Shown: positions 1 through 6,443, counted from the first letter of the stretch. The stretch is DNA of 7,273 nucleotides from Halomonas sp. (GCA_007135745.1 SLIH01000348.1:1-7273), one strand, 5' to 3'. The notes: generated by a model not told the origin, from the sequence alone. Program-made: numbers and translations.

Positions 1-1
1 C

Positions 2-1612
2 CGGGTTGTCCCAGCAGGTGGGCGGTGGGTGTCACGTGCTCAGCAGTTGCAGGTGGGGGACTGGATTACCGAGAAAGATCAGGGCGGAGAACGGCGCCGC
101 ATGCGCCTGGTATGGGTGGGTGATGACGCTTATCGCTTCGTCTTTCTGACTGCGCAGGGACTGCATGAAGTGGAGTACGATCTGGAGGATGTGGTCGAGC
201 GTTTCCGATCCGGTGAAATCGAACACCTGGAGCAGGATCAGGTTCCCTTTGTCGATCAGAGCCTCTATGACATCGTCCAGGATCTGTACCGTGAGATGGC
301 TTTCCGGGCAACCCATGATCCGCTCACAGCCTGTATTCAACGCCATGAGTTTGAAAAGCAGTTAACGCGCATGATCCACGAGTCGCGCGCCAGCGGTCAC
401 AATGGCGCATTGATTACCCTGGATATTGACCAGTTCTCCGTGGTTAATGCCAGCTATGGGACGGCGGCGGGCGATGCGATGCTGCGAGAGTTGGGCGTGC
501 TGCTCGGGGAACTGAAGCCTGAAGGAAGCTGCGAAGTTGTATTGGGCCGCCTGGGAAGCAATGAGTTTGCAATGGCGTTGTTGCCTTTGGCAGTCGAGGA
601 AGCGCTTGATTTTTCCGAACGAGTGCGACGACGTTGTTCGAGCCACGCCTTCCGCTACCAGGGATCGGAATTTCGGGCCAGCGTCAGCGTTGGTGTGGCG
701 CCCATTGATGGAGACTCGGCGGAAGCCAGTACATTATTCAATCGTGCCAACCTTGCCCTCAGAAATGCCAAGGAGGCGGGTGGAAACTGTGTCCGGTTTG
801 CCGGCGAAATCCAGCAGCAGCAGGAACAGGAATTCATGGCCTGGATCAACCGGGTGGATCAGGTGCTTGAGGATGATTCCCTGACTTTGCGCGCGCAGGA
901 GATTCTGCCGGTCGGGGAGGATCGCTCAAAGGGAATCTACGAAATACTTCTGGGTCTGAAGGATGAGAGGGGCGAGGCGATATCCCCGGAGCCCTTCATG
1001 CGTGCGGCGGAGCAGTCCCGTCGCAGCACCAGGGTTGATCGCTGGGTGGTTGATTCCGCACTGAGCTGGATGGAGCAGAACCCGGACGTGGTTAATCGGG
1101 TGTACGCCTTCAACGTCAATCTGTCCGGCGCGTCGGTCAGCGACGATGAGTTTCTCGCCTATCTGGAGAACCTGGTGCGCCAGAACAGGGTGCCGCCTTC
1201 AAAGTTGTGCTTCGAGGTGACCGAAACGGCTGCGATCGCCAACATTCATTACACGGCGGATTTCATGCGGGAAATGAAACGTTTCGGGTGCCGATTTGCC
1301 CTGGATGATTTCGGGACTGGCCTCTCCTCCTATGCCTATCTGCAGAAGCTTCCGGTGGACTACGTCAAGATTGACGGGGTCTTCGTGCGGGATTTGGCAG
1401 ACAACCTGACCAACTATGCCATGGTGCGCTCGATCAACGAACTGGCACATTTTCTGGGAATGGAAACCATGGCGGAATATGTTGAGGATCTGGAGACGCT
1501 TAACGCGTTGAAGGAGGTTGGTGTTGATTACGCCCAGGGCTTTGGGCTTTCCCGGCCGAAACCGATTGAGCGCCTGATTCAGACCGACAGACAATCAGTG
1601 GCAGGGAAATAA
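2..1612 (+). CDS. GGDEF-EAL cyclic-di-GMP protein, C-terminal part (5' end outside window)
   Basis: Probable cyclic-di-GMP phosphodiesterase or effector, acting in the cytoplasm. The reading frame is open from base 2, so the GTG at 29 is probably internal; residues below are counted from it. Residues 1-65 (VGDW, RLVWVGDDAYRFVFL) resemble the C-terminal end of DUF1631-type proteins that are fused to GGDEF-EAL modules. Residues about 93-258 form a GGDEF domain whose signature reads GSNEF (176-180) and which lacks the upstream RxxD inhibitory site, so cyclase activity is unlikely. Residues about 285-515 form an EAL domain. Its signature reads EIL (E305), and the usual metal-binding and catalytic residues are present: N364, E396, D426/D427 (DDFGTG), K447 (KID), E483 and Q503 (QGF). 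Hydrolysis of c-di-GMP is therefore plausible. The gene ends 69 bases before the convergent alkB stop. The domain calls are firm; the DUF1631 assignment of the N-terminal part is from recall. Confidence 0.9.
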   Translation, partial: RVVPAGGRWVSRAQQLQVGDWITEKDQGGERRRMRLVWVGDDAYRFVFLTAQGLHEVEYDLEDVVERFRSGEIEHLEQDQVPFVDQSLYDIVQDLYREMAFRATHDPLTACIQRHEFEKQLTRMIHESRASGHNGALITLDIDQFSVVNASYGTAAGDAMLRELGVLLGELKPEGSCEVVLGRLGSNEFAMALLPLAVEEALDFSERVRRRCSSHAFRYQGSEFRASVSVGVAPIDGDSAEASTLFNRANLALRNAKEAGGNCVRFAGEIQQQQEQEFMAWINRVDQVLEDDSLTLRAQEILPVGEDRSKGIYEILLGLKDERGEAISPEPFMRAAEQSRRSTRVDRWVVDSALSWMEQNPDVVNRVYAFNVNLSGASVSDDEFLAYLENLVRQNRVPPSKLCFEVTETAAIANIHYTADFMREMKRFGCRFALDDFGTGLSSYAYLQKLPVDYVKIDGVFVRDLADNLTNYAMVRSINELAHFLGMETMAEYVEDLETLNALKEVGVDYAQGFGLSRPKPIERLIQTDRQSVAGK

Positions 1613-1627
1613 ACGCTACTGCGGAGT

Positions 1628-1660
1628 CCGGAAAGCCGCGCATCCTGCGGGGCTTTCCGG
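1628..1660. terminator. Hairpin between convergent genes, possible bidirectional terminator
   Basis: A perfect 10-base stem, CCGGAAAGCC (1628-1637) against GGCTTTCCGG (1651-1660), is extended after one mismatch by three more pairs (1639-1641 with 1647-1649), leaving a five-base loop. It lies in the 69-base gap between the EAL gene stop (1612) and the alkB stop (1682). That is where a shared terminator is expected. No clear run of T follows on either strand, so efficient intrinsic termination is not assured. Confidence 0.6.
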
Positions 1661-1681
1661 CTGTTGTGGCTTGAGCAGGGA

Positions 1682-2989
1682 TCAGGCAGTGGCCTCATCC
1701 GTTTCAGTCGACTCCGTTTCCTCTGCCGCGTCGGCTTTGGCGTCATCGTGCTCCAGCGCTTCCATGCGGGCGCGCTCTCGGACTTGCGCGGCGAATTCGC
1801 CATACTTCTCCATCAGCTCTTCCTTGCGGTCCGGATCCATGTTGATGCGGCTGAAGTCGCCCTTGTAGTGCTCAATCACGCGCTTATCCATCATCTCGAA
1901 CCACCAGTTGGGGATATAGGTGGGCAGGAGCATGGAGGCGTAACCGCCCGGCAGTTGCGGGGCTTCCTCGAAATGCCGCAGAGCCTGGAAGCTCCGGGTA
2001 GGGTGCGCGTGATGATCCGAGTGACGCTGTAGCTGGTACAGGAACAGGTTGGTGACAACATGGTTGCTGTTCCAGCTGTGCTCTGGCTTGGTGCGCTCGT
2101 AATTGCCACTCTCGTCCTTCTGGCGAAGCAGGCCATAGTGCTCAAGATAGTTCACGCTCTCGAGCAGGCTGGCACCGTAAACGGCCTGAGCTGCCAGGAA
2201 GGGCACGGCCCGGGGTCCACAGACCAACGTGGTGGCGCCAAAGAAGCCGGCTGTCATGGCCCAGCCCTGAAGCAATTCATTATCCAGGCTCCAGAAACTC
2301 TTGCCGCGGCGCTCGAGACGCTTGGTTTCGATCTCGATGGCTGATTTGATGCCTCCGATTACCGTGCGGGGCAGGAATTTCCAGAAACTTTCCCCCATGC
2401 GGCTGCTGGCAGGATCTTCCGGTGTTGCCACACGCTTGTGATGGCCGAAGTTGTGTTCGAGCCGAAAGTGGGTGTAGCCCGTGGGCGCCAGAGAGGCAAG
2501 GGACAGGAACTTGTTCAGCTTGCCCGGCTTATGGCCGATCTCATGGGCTGTGTTGATGCCTACGCCGTTGATGGCGCCAACCGTAAGCGCAATGCCAATG
2601 CGGTCGCTGAGTGGTGTTTTTTTCCGAGTCGCCAGCCAGGTGCCGAGGAAGGTCATGGCGTATTGGGTGGGAATGAATGCCTTGACGAGGGTGCTGTAGT
2701 ACTTGTCTTCTTCCAGCGGTTTGACGGCGGATTCGGGCGGATTGCTCTGATCTTCACCGATCTTGCGATCCAGTGCCGGAATGATGCCGTGGACCAGGGC
2801 CGGCCCGGTCCAGGCCAGGGGACGCATTACCTTGGGCGCCACTGCATAACCCGCCAGGGCCGTAAGGCCTATGCCTGGCAATGCCGGTCCAAGGAGCCAG
2901 AGATAACGTTTGGGGTCTTTCCAGTCGCTGCCCCCTTTCTCTGTTTCCGTTGATTCCTGCATCAGGTTGTCGGGTGTTTTTGCGTTCAT
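1682..2989 (-). CDS. alkB: Alkane 1-monooxygenase (AlkB), membrane diiron hydroxylase
   Basis: Hydroxylates the terminal carbon of n-alkanes to 1-alkanols in the inner membrane, using O2 and electrons normally supplied by rubredoxin and rubredoxin reductase. The 435-residue protein carries every AlkB hallmark: HEIGHK (149-154), EHNFGHH (178-184) followed by RVATPEDPASSR, NYLEHYG (280-286) and LQRHSDHH (320-327) followed by AHPTRS. These histidines bind the two irons. Hydrophobic segments near 29-50, 57-73, 104-120, 131-148 and 240-278 fit the six-helix topology. An in-frame GTG at 3025 would add 12 residues, but the ATG at 2989 has AAGGAG (3000-3005) ten bases upstream and is preferred. The protein is longer than the roughly 400-residue Pseudomonas GPo1 enzyme, mostly through an acidic Ala/Glu/Thr tail. 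It lies 77 bases downstream of the flavoenzyme gene, in the same direction. The histidine pattern and the NYLEHYG and LQRHSDHHAHPTRS blocks favour AlkB over xylene monooxygenase. Confidence 0.97.
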   Translation of the reverse strand: MNAKTPDNLMQESTETEKGGSDWKDPKRYLWLLGPALPGIGLTALAGYAVAPKVMRPLAWTGPALVHGIIPALDRKIGEDQSNPPESAVKPLEEDKYYSTLVKAFIPTQYAMTFLGTWLATRKKTPLSDRIGIALTVGAINGVGINTAHEIGHKPGKLNKFLSLASLAPTGYTHFRLEHNFGHHKRVATPEDPASSRMGESFWKFLPRTVIGGIKSAIEIETKRLERRGKSFWSLDNELLQGWAMTAGFFGATTLVCGPRAVPFLAAQAVYGASLLESVNYLEHYGLLRQKDESGNYERTKPEHSWNSNHVVTNLFLYQLQRHSDHHAHPTRSFQALRHFEEAPQLPGGYASMLLPTYIPNWWFEMMDKRVIEHYKGDFSRINMDPDRKEELMEKYGEFAAQVRERARMEALEHDDAKADAAEETESTETDEATA

Positions 2990-2999
2990 GGCGAGCAGT

Positions 3000-3005
3000 C
3001 TCCTT
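3000..3005 (-). promoter_or_regulatory. Ribosome binding site that fixes the alkB start
   Basis: AAGGAG on the minus strand lies ten bases before the ATG at 2989. It supports that start over the upstream GTG at 3025, which has no comparable site. Confidence 0.7.
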
Positions 3006-3029
3006 CGTGTTCCTGCGAGATACACTTAG

Positions 3030-3058
3030 ACTGTACGCATTGTTGTCGGACAATTCAA
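3030..3058 (-). promoter_or_regulatory. Probable sigma-70 promoter of alkB
   Basis: On the minus strand, TTGAAT (3058-3053) and TACAGT (3035-3030) are separated by 17 bases and match the -35 and -10 consensus at four of six positions each. They lie in the 77-base gap between the flavoenzyme stop and alkB. alkB could therefore be transcribed on its own as well as from upstream. The assignment rests on sequence only. Confidence 0.45.
3043..3053. promoter_or_regulatory. Inverted repeat TTGTCGGACAA, FadR-type GntR operator pattern
   Basis: TTGTC-G-GACAA is a perfect inverted repeat around one central base. It matches the TNGTNNNACNA pattern recognised by FadR-subfamily GntR regulators at every fixed position. 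It lies almost wholly inside the spacer of the proposed alkB promoter, where a bound repressor would block RNA polymerase. Alkane hydroxylase genes of other gammaproteobacteria, such as alkB2 of Pseudomonas aeruginosa, are recalled to have GntR neighbours, but no GntR gene is in this window. Confidence 0.4.
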
Positions 3059-3066
3059 GAGTTAGG

Positions 3067-4419
3067 TTAGGTGTTGTCAGTTTCCTCCGCAGCGCGTATC
3101 CCGGAGCGAATGGCCCCTTCGATGTATCCGTTCCAGTGCGTCGCGGTTTCGGTGCCAGCCCAGTGTATGCGGTGATGGGGGATACGGGCGCTGGTGCCGG
3201 TCTCGCTGATAACACCGGGCGCGGCAACGCCCGCATAGCAGCCGCGCGACCAGGTTTCAGTCGCCCAGACGTGATCAACATAGTGTTCTGGCGCCAGGGC
3301 CTGTTCGCCAAAGTAGCGCTCGAACGCACCCAGAACGACCTGCCGGCGGGACGCCTGGGATTGCTCTGCCCAGTGGACCGCTTCCCTGGCTTCGATGAAT
3401 CCCATGAGGATGCCTTTGGGGGAATCCGGTGGTGTGGCATCAAAGCAGGCGTGTACAGGCGGCCGATCACCGGCGGCCGAGCCAGACAGACCCTGATCCC
3501 GCCAGAAGGGGCGCGGGTAGATGGCAAAACACTTGATAACCTGTCCCGGCTTCAGTCCCCGGCACCAGACGCGCCGAGCTTCCGGCATGCCGGGGCGGAA
3601 ATCCACATCCAGGGTCAGGGCCGGGGGCAGGGTGCAAATGACGCGATCGGCGGTCAGTTTGCCCGCGCTCGTGTGAATGGTCGTCCCGAGGCGATCCTGT
3701 TCAATCGCATGAACAGGCGACTCCATGGCAAAACTGACGTCCTCGGCTTCCAGGCTTTGGCGCCAGCTCTCTGCAAGCCCCTGCATGCCCCCGTCAATGC
3801 GGTCCTGCTGGGCACCCCCGCGCGCAGAGGTGAGTCGTTCCAGGCCGCCGCCACTGCGCAGGTAAAATAATGCATGGAGCAGGCTGATGTCGTCGGGATG
3901 GGCGGCAAAGACCGATTCAATGGCGACCTGCATCAGTGCCCGAGCCTGGGGATGACGGAGATTTCGCCGCAGCCAGTCCCCCAGGGTCTGTTGATCAAGG
4001 TGCTTTGCTCGCACGGCGTGGCCTGGGTTATCGAGCGGTACCCGCTTCGCCAGCGCTTCCAGACGCCAGAATCCCCAACCCAGATTGAGCAGCGCCAGAG
4101 GTGGCAGGCGGAAAGGAATCAGCCCTCGATAACGACGATTGCGACCCTTCAGGTGGACCAGATTGTGGCCTGCCGTGTGCATGGCCCAGACGCGCTTCTC
4201 GAACCTTTGGGCGAGGGCGTAGAGGTGATCCTGCCCTGGTCCGAGCCATTGCCCGCCCAGGTCCAGCCAAAGGCCGTTATCGAGGTGATCGGTCCGTGTG
4301 CGACCACCGACTCTGCCACGTGCCTCCAGCACCAGGACATCCTTACCCTGGCGTCGCAGAGTCTCCGCAGCTGACAGACCGGCGTATCCGGCGCCGATGA
4401 CGATAGCCTGAGCGTCCAT
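3067..4419 (-). CDS. Flavin-containing monoamine oxidase-family protein
   Basis: FAD-dependent amine oxidase that would oxidise a primary or secondary amine to an imine (then aldehyde) with release of H2O2; the substrate is unknown. In the 450-residue protein, IGAGYAG (8-14) is the dinucleotide-binding loop and EARGRVGGRT (32-41) continues the Rossmann FAD site. LGGQWLGPGQ follows, as in MAOs. VIKCFAIYPRPFW contains K296, equivalent to the flavin-contacting lysine of MAO A/B. WSRGCY contains C394 at the position of the cysteine that binds FAD covalently in MAO. Y395 and Y432 (THWNGY) match the MAO aromatic cage. WAGTET (420-425) completes the C-terminal FAD motif. There is no signal peptide or C-terminal membrane anchor, so it is probably cytoplasmic. 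The ATG at 4419 is preferred to the GTG at 4425 because AGGA (4430-4433) then sits ten bases away. It begins 41 bases after the TetR stop and precedes alkB, suggesting one leftward transcript. A role in lipid or alkane metabolism is inference from position only. Confidence 0.9.
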   Translation of the reverse strand: MDAQAIVIGAGYAGLSAAETLRRQGKDVLVLEARGRVGGRTRTDHLDNGLWLDLGGQWLGPGQDHLYALAQRFEKRVWAMHTAGHNLVHLKGRNRRYRGLIPFRLPPLALLNLGWGFWRLEALAKRVPLDNPGHAVRAKHLDQQTLGDWLRRNLRHPQARALMQVAIESVFAAHPDDISLLHALFYLRSGGGLERLTSARGGAQQDRIDGGMQGLAESWRQSLEAEDVSFAMESPVHAIEQDRLGTTIHTSAGKLTADRVICTLPPALTLDVDFRPGMPEARRVWCRGLKPGQVIKCFAIYPRPFWRDQGLSGSAAGDRPPVHACFDATPPDSPKGILMGFIEAREAVHWAEQSQASRRQVVLGAFERYFGEQALAPEHYVDHVWATETWSRGCYAGVAAPGVISETGTSARIPHHRIHWAGTETATHWNGYIEGAIRSGIRAAEETDNT

Positions 4420-4460
4420 CTGCACTTCTTCCTTTTCTGATGCCCGCCGTGGGTGCTGTT

Positions 4461-5090
4461 CTACCGGTCACGACTTTTCCAATGCTCGGCTCCGATGAAG
4501 ATGAGCTTGAGGAATCGGGCGGTACGTTGTTCGATCTGCTGGATCTGATAGTCGTCCTCGGGCGAGACGCCGAGAAGATCCGTGAGGCTGAAAGCCACGG
4601 TTCGCACCACCAGATCACAGGTTATTTCCATATCGGCATCACTGAGGTGATCCACAAGGCGGAGTCGGCGGAGGTCGTTGGCCAGCTCCATGGTGAAGAA
4701 ACGCATTTCGCTGCGAACGCCTTCGTGTACTGCGCGGCTCTCGCCGGCCAGCCCCTGCGCCATGAACAGGAAAACGTTGCGGTTGTCCCGGGCGTGGTTA
4801 ATGAAGATGGCGACTGATTCGTCGATCAGCTTCTCGGATTGCCCCACGTTCGCGCGCGCCTCTCGCATCACCCGGCGCAGGGCCAGCCCCAGTTCGTCGA
4901 CCAGCTGCAGTCCGAGATCGTCCATGTGGCGGAAATGACGATAGAAGGCAGTGGGTACCACGCCCGCCTTGCGGGTCAGTTCGCGGATGCCAAGGCTGGA
5001 AAAGTGGCGGCCTTCTCCTACCAGAGCCAGTGCGGCGTTCATCAGCCGTTCGCGGGTTTCACCGGGTTTGCGTCGTTGTTGTTTTGTCAT
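4461..5090 (-). CDS. TetR-family repressor, FabR/DesT-like
   Basis: Likely transcriptional repressor of unsaturated fatty acid synthesis genes. FabR and DesT, its closest recalled relatives, bind long-chain acyl-CoA or acyl-ACP and respond to the saturated/unsaturated ratio. The 209-residue protein has the TetR N-terminal DNA-binding domain (RRKPGETRERLMNAA, then the helix-turn-helix at about 33-53, LGIRELTRKAGVVPTAFYRHF-like) with the FabR/DesT-like PTAFYRHF and DELGL patterns, then an all-helical ligand domain. The frame stays open upstream to a TTG at 5144, but the ATG at 5090 gives the usual short arm before the helix-turn-helix. No good Shine-Dalgarno precedes it, suggesting weak translation. 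It is divergent from the reductase-desaturase pair, exactly as DesT is from desCB, and co-directional with the flavoenzyme and alkB genes. The desT symbol is not assigned because orthology has not been tested. Confidence 0.88.
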   Translation of the reverse strand: MTKQQRRKPGETRERLMNAALALVGEGRHFSSLGIRELTRKAGVVPTAFYRHFRHMDDLGLQLVDELGLALRRVMREARANVGQSEKLIDESVAIFINHARDNRNVFLFMAQGLAGESRAVHEGVRSEMRFFTMELANDLRRLRLVDHLSDADMEITCDLVVRTVAFSLTDLLGVSPEDDYQIQQIEQRTARFLKLIFIGAEHWKSRDR

Positions 5091-5144
5091 GGGCGAAGTC
5101 TGCCATTTTTTTGCGATTGCGTCACAAGGCCTTTTATGAAGCAA

Positions 5145-5152
5145 GTGTACAC
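5145..5152. promoter_or_regulatory. GTGTACAC palindrome upstream of the TetR gene, possible autoregulatory half-site
   Basis: The eight-base palindrome GTGTACAC shares its GTGTAC half with the two sites next to the reductase gene, but the matching second half at the same spacing is missing. It lies 55-62 bases upstream of the TetR ATG. On the minus strand it includes most of TACACT, a four-of-six -10 match with no convincing -35 at the proper distance (TTGACA at 5168-5163 is only 13 bases away). Autoregulation is possible but weakly supported. Confidence 0.3.
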
Positions 5153-5206
5153 ATCTGATTCATGTCAAAGGTAGCTCATGCTGTCTCTTTTTTAATCAAA
5201 CACCTG

Positions 5207-5236
5207 TTGACACGTCGAAAGAGCGGTGTGTACAGT
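5207..5236 (+). promoter_or_regulatory. Probable sigma-70 promoter of the reductase-desaturase operon
   Basis: A perfect -35, TTGACA (5207-5212), is followed after 18 bases by TACAGT (5231-5236), a four-of-six -10. Transcription would start near 5243, leaving a leader of about 36 bases before the reductase ATG at 5279. The -10 lies inside the inverted repeat 5227-5244, so a bound repressor would exclude polymerase. Confidence 0.55.
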
Positions 5237-5244
5237 CGTTCACA
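5227..5244. promoter_or_regulatory. Operator-like inverted repeat O1 over the -10 region
   Basis: TGTGTACAGTCGTTCACA consists of two seven-base arms, TGTGTAC and GTTCACA, around four bases, with one mismatched pair (T/A against T). The form GTGWAC-N4-GTWCAC fits what I recall of FabR/DesT operators, and the adjacent divergent gene encodes a FabR/DesT-like protein. It is the best candidate for that repressor's binding site. Confidence 0.55.
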
Positions 5245-5249
5245 TAGAC

Positions 5250-5265
5250 GTGTACAAATGTACCT
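5250..5265. promoter_or_regulatory. Second, weaker operator-like site O2 downstream of O1
   Basis: GTGTAC-AAAT-GTACCT keeps one full GTGTAC arm and the GTAC core of the other. Its centre is 22 bases from the centre of O1, close to two helical turns, so two repressor dimers could bind the same DNA face. It would fall just after the predicted transcription start. Confidence 0.4.
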
Positions 5266-5278
5266 TAGGGGGTGCGCA

Positions 5279-6388
5279 ATGGAATCGATGGTACCTGCAG
5301 GAAACCCAATCCGATGGCTGGGACAGCAGTTGTTCAACCGGCAGAACCCGGCGGTTTTCTTTGATCCGCTGCTGGAAGTGGTCAACCCGCTCTGGGTGCG
5401 GCGGTACCTGCCGGCGCAGGTGATTGGCATCACCGAGGAAACGCACGACATCCGAACCTTCGAGTTGCGGCCAGCCTCCCGCTGGGGTGGGTTTCGCCCA
5501 GGACAGCATCTGAATCTCAACGTTGAGATTGATGGCCGCTGGTATGCACGACCGTTCACATTATCCTGTGCTCCGCAGCAGTGGCGCCGGAGAGGCACCA
5601 TTACACTGACTGTCAAGAAAGTGCCCGACGGCGTGGTAACGGGGTGGATGCACGATCGGATGGCCGTGGGTGATGTTGTGGGTATCACCGAGGCGTTCGG
5701 CGACGAGCCGAATCCGCGTCCGGATGAGCCCGCCCTTTTTATTGCCGGCGGCAGCGGCATTACACCGGCCCTGAGCCAGTTGTCCGCCATGTCGGAACAG
5801 GGGCGGGATGCACCCGTGACCCTGCTGTATTTCGTGCGCACCGAGAAGGACGTGATCAGGCGAGAGACGCTTGAGCATCTGCAGCAACAGCTCCCACAGC
5901 TCACGCTGAAGGTTGTCGTATCCGAACCTGCGGGCAGGGTGCCGGAATACCTCAATGAAGATCACCTTCGCCAGATCGAGGGACTTGGCCATCACGAATG
6001 TTTCGTCTGCGGTCCGCCGGGAATGATGCGCGCAGCGGGCGAGTTGCTTGAGTCCTCCGGTGTTTCTCCGGATCAGATCCACCGCACCTTTTTTGTCGCC
6101 GCGACGCCAGCGGATGGGGGCGATGCGGAAGCGGGCGGGACAGTCACCTTTGCGCGCAGTAGTCATGAGGTTTTGGTCGAAGATGGCCGTTCGCTTCTTG
6201 AAGTCGCCGAGGAAGCGGGACTCAACCCACGTTATGGATGCCGCATGGGTATCTGCCACCAGTGCAGCTGCCGCAAAAGCAGCGGCGTTGTCATGAATCG
6301 TCTCACCGGTCGGGCTTCAAGCCCCGGTGAGGAAACCATTCAGCTGTGCATTTCATCTCCCCGGGGTCCGGTCAGTCTCGATTTATGA
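5279..6388 (+). CDS. FAD/2Fe-2S oxidoreductase (ferredoxin-NADP reductase fold with C-terminal ferredoxin domain), probable desaturase electron donor
   Basis: Probably passes electrons from NAD(P)H through FAD and a plant-type 2Fe-2S cluster to the membrane desaturase encoded next, the role of DesC in Pseudomonas. The 369-residue protein has an FAD-binding barrel at about 43-140 with RPFTLS (91-96), an NAD(P)-binding domain at about 150-262 with GGSGITP (157-163) and CGPPG (244-248), and a C-terminal ferredoxin domain at about 286-369. The cluster ligands are C321, C326 and C329 (CRMGICHQC) plus C357. The first 40 residues hold no recognised motif, as usual for the DesC type. The frame is open back to an ATG at 5162, but that start lies upstream of the predicted promoter and has no ribosome binding site. 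The ATG at 5279 follows AGGGGG (5267-5272) by six bases. The desaturase gene starts 62 bases downstream, probably in the same operon, and the divergent TetR product likely represses both. Phenylacetyl-CoA epoxidase reductase-like enzymes share the architecture but not the context. Confidence 0.92.
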   Translation: MESMVPAGNPIRWLGQQLFNRQNPAVFFDPLLEVVNPLWVRRYLPAQVIGITEETHDIRTFELRPASRWGGFRPGQHLNLNVEIDGRWYARPFTLSCAPQQWRRRGTITLTVKKVPDGVVTGWMHDRMAVGDVVGITEAFGDEPNPRPDEPALFIAGGSGITPALSQLSAMSEQGRDAPVTLLYFVRTEKDVIRRETLEHLQQQLPQLTLKVVVSEPAGRVPEYLNEDHLRQIEGLGHHECFVCGPPGMMRAAGELLESSGVSPDQIHRTFFVAATPADGGDAEAGGTVTFARSSHEVLVEDGRSLLEVAEEAGLNPRYGCRMGICHQCSCRKSSGVVMNRLTGRASSPGEETIQLCISSPRGPVSLDL

Positions 6389-6437
6389 GCGGGCAGCCTC
6401 AGGCAGGTTGCAAGGGGACACAGCCTTTTCACCAATC

Positions 6438-6443
6438 AAGGAG
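6438..6443 (+). promoter_or_regulatory. Strong ribosome binding site of the desaturase gene
   Basis: AAGGAG lies seven bases before the ATG at 6451, an optimal arrangement that fixes the start of the desaturase. No separate promoter is evident in the 62-base gap after the reductase, so co-transcription is likely. Confidence 0.75.

Noticed and set aside
29..31. GTG at 29 as the true start of the GGDEF-EAL protein
   Set aside because: The frame is open to the window edge, there is no ribosome binding site, and the first residues read as the middle of a domain (VGDW region), so the gene most likely begins outside the window.
2754..3527. 257-codon open frame on the minus strand in another phase
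   Set aside because: It overlaps the 3' part of the flavoenzyme gene and the 5' part of alkB in a different frame, and is proline/arginine-rich with no family motif. It is a shadow of GC-rich coding sequence.
2881..3870. 329-codon open frame on the plus strand
   Set aside because: It lies opposite the start of alkB and most of the MAO-family gene, both of which show complete family motifs. Its own translation has no recognisable domain.
5091..5144. N-terminal extension of the TetR protein to the TTG at 5144
   Set aside because: It adds 18 residues ahead of an arm of normal length for the family, has no ribosome binding site, and abuts the GTGTACAC palindrome. The ATG at 5090 is more likely, although its own ribosome binding site is weak.
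5162..5278. Upstream ATG at 5162 as the start of the reductase
   Set aside because: It would place the start before the TTGACA promoter and both operator-like repeats, add 39 residues without any motif, and has no ribosome binding site. The ATG at 5279 has AGGGGG six bases upstream.
5176..5955. 259-codon open frame on the minus strand opposite the reductase
   Set aside because: It is antisense to a gene with clear FAD, NAD and 2Fe-2S motifs, is rich in Ser/Arg/Cys with no domain, and would cross the regulatory region.
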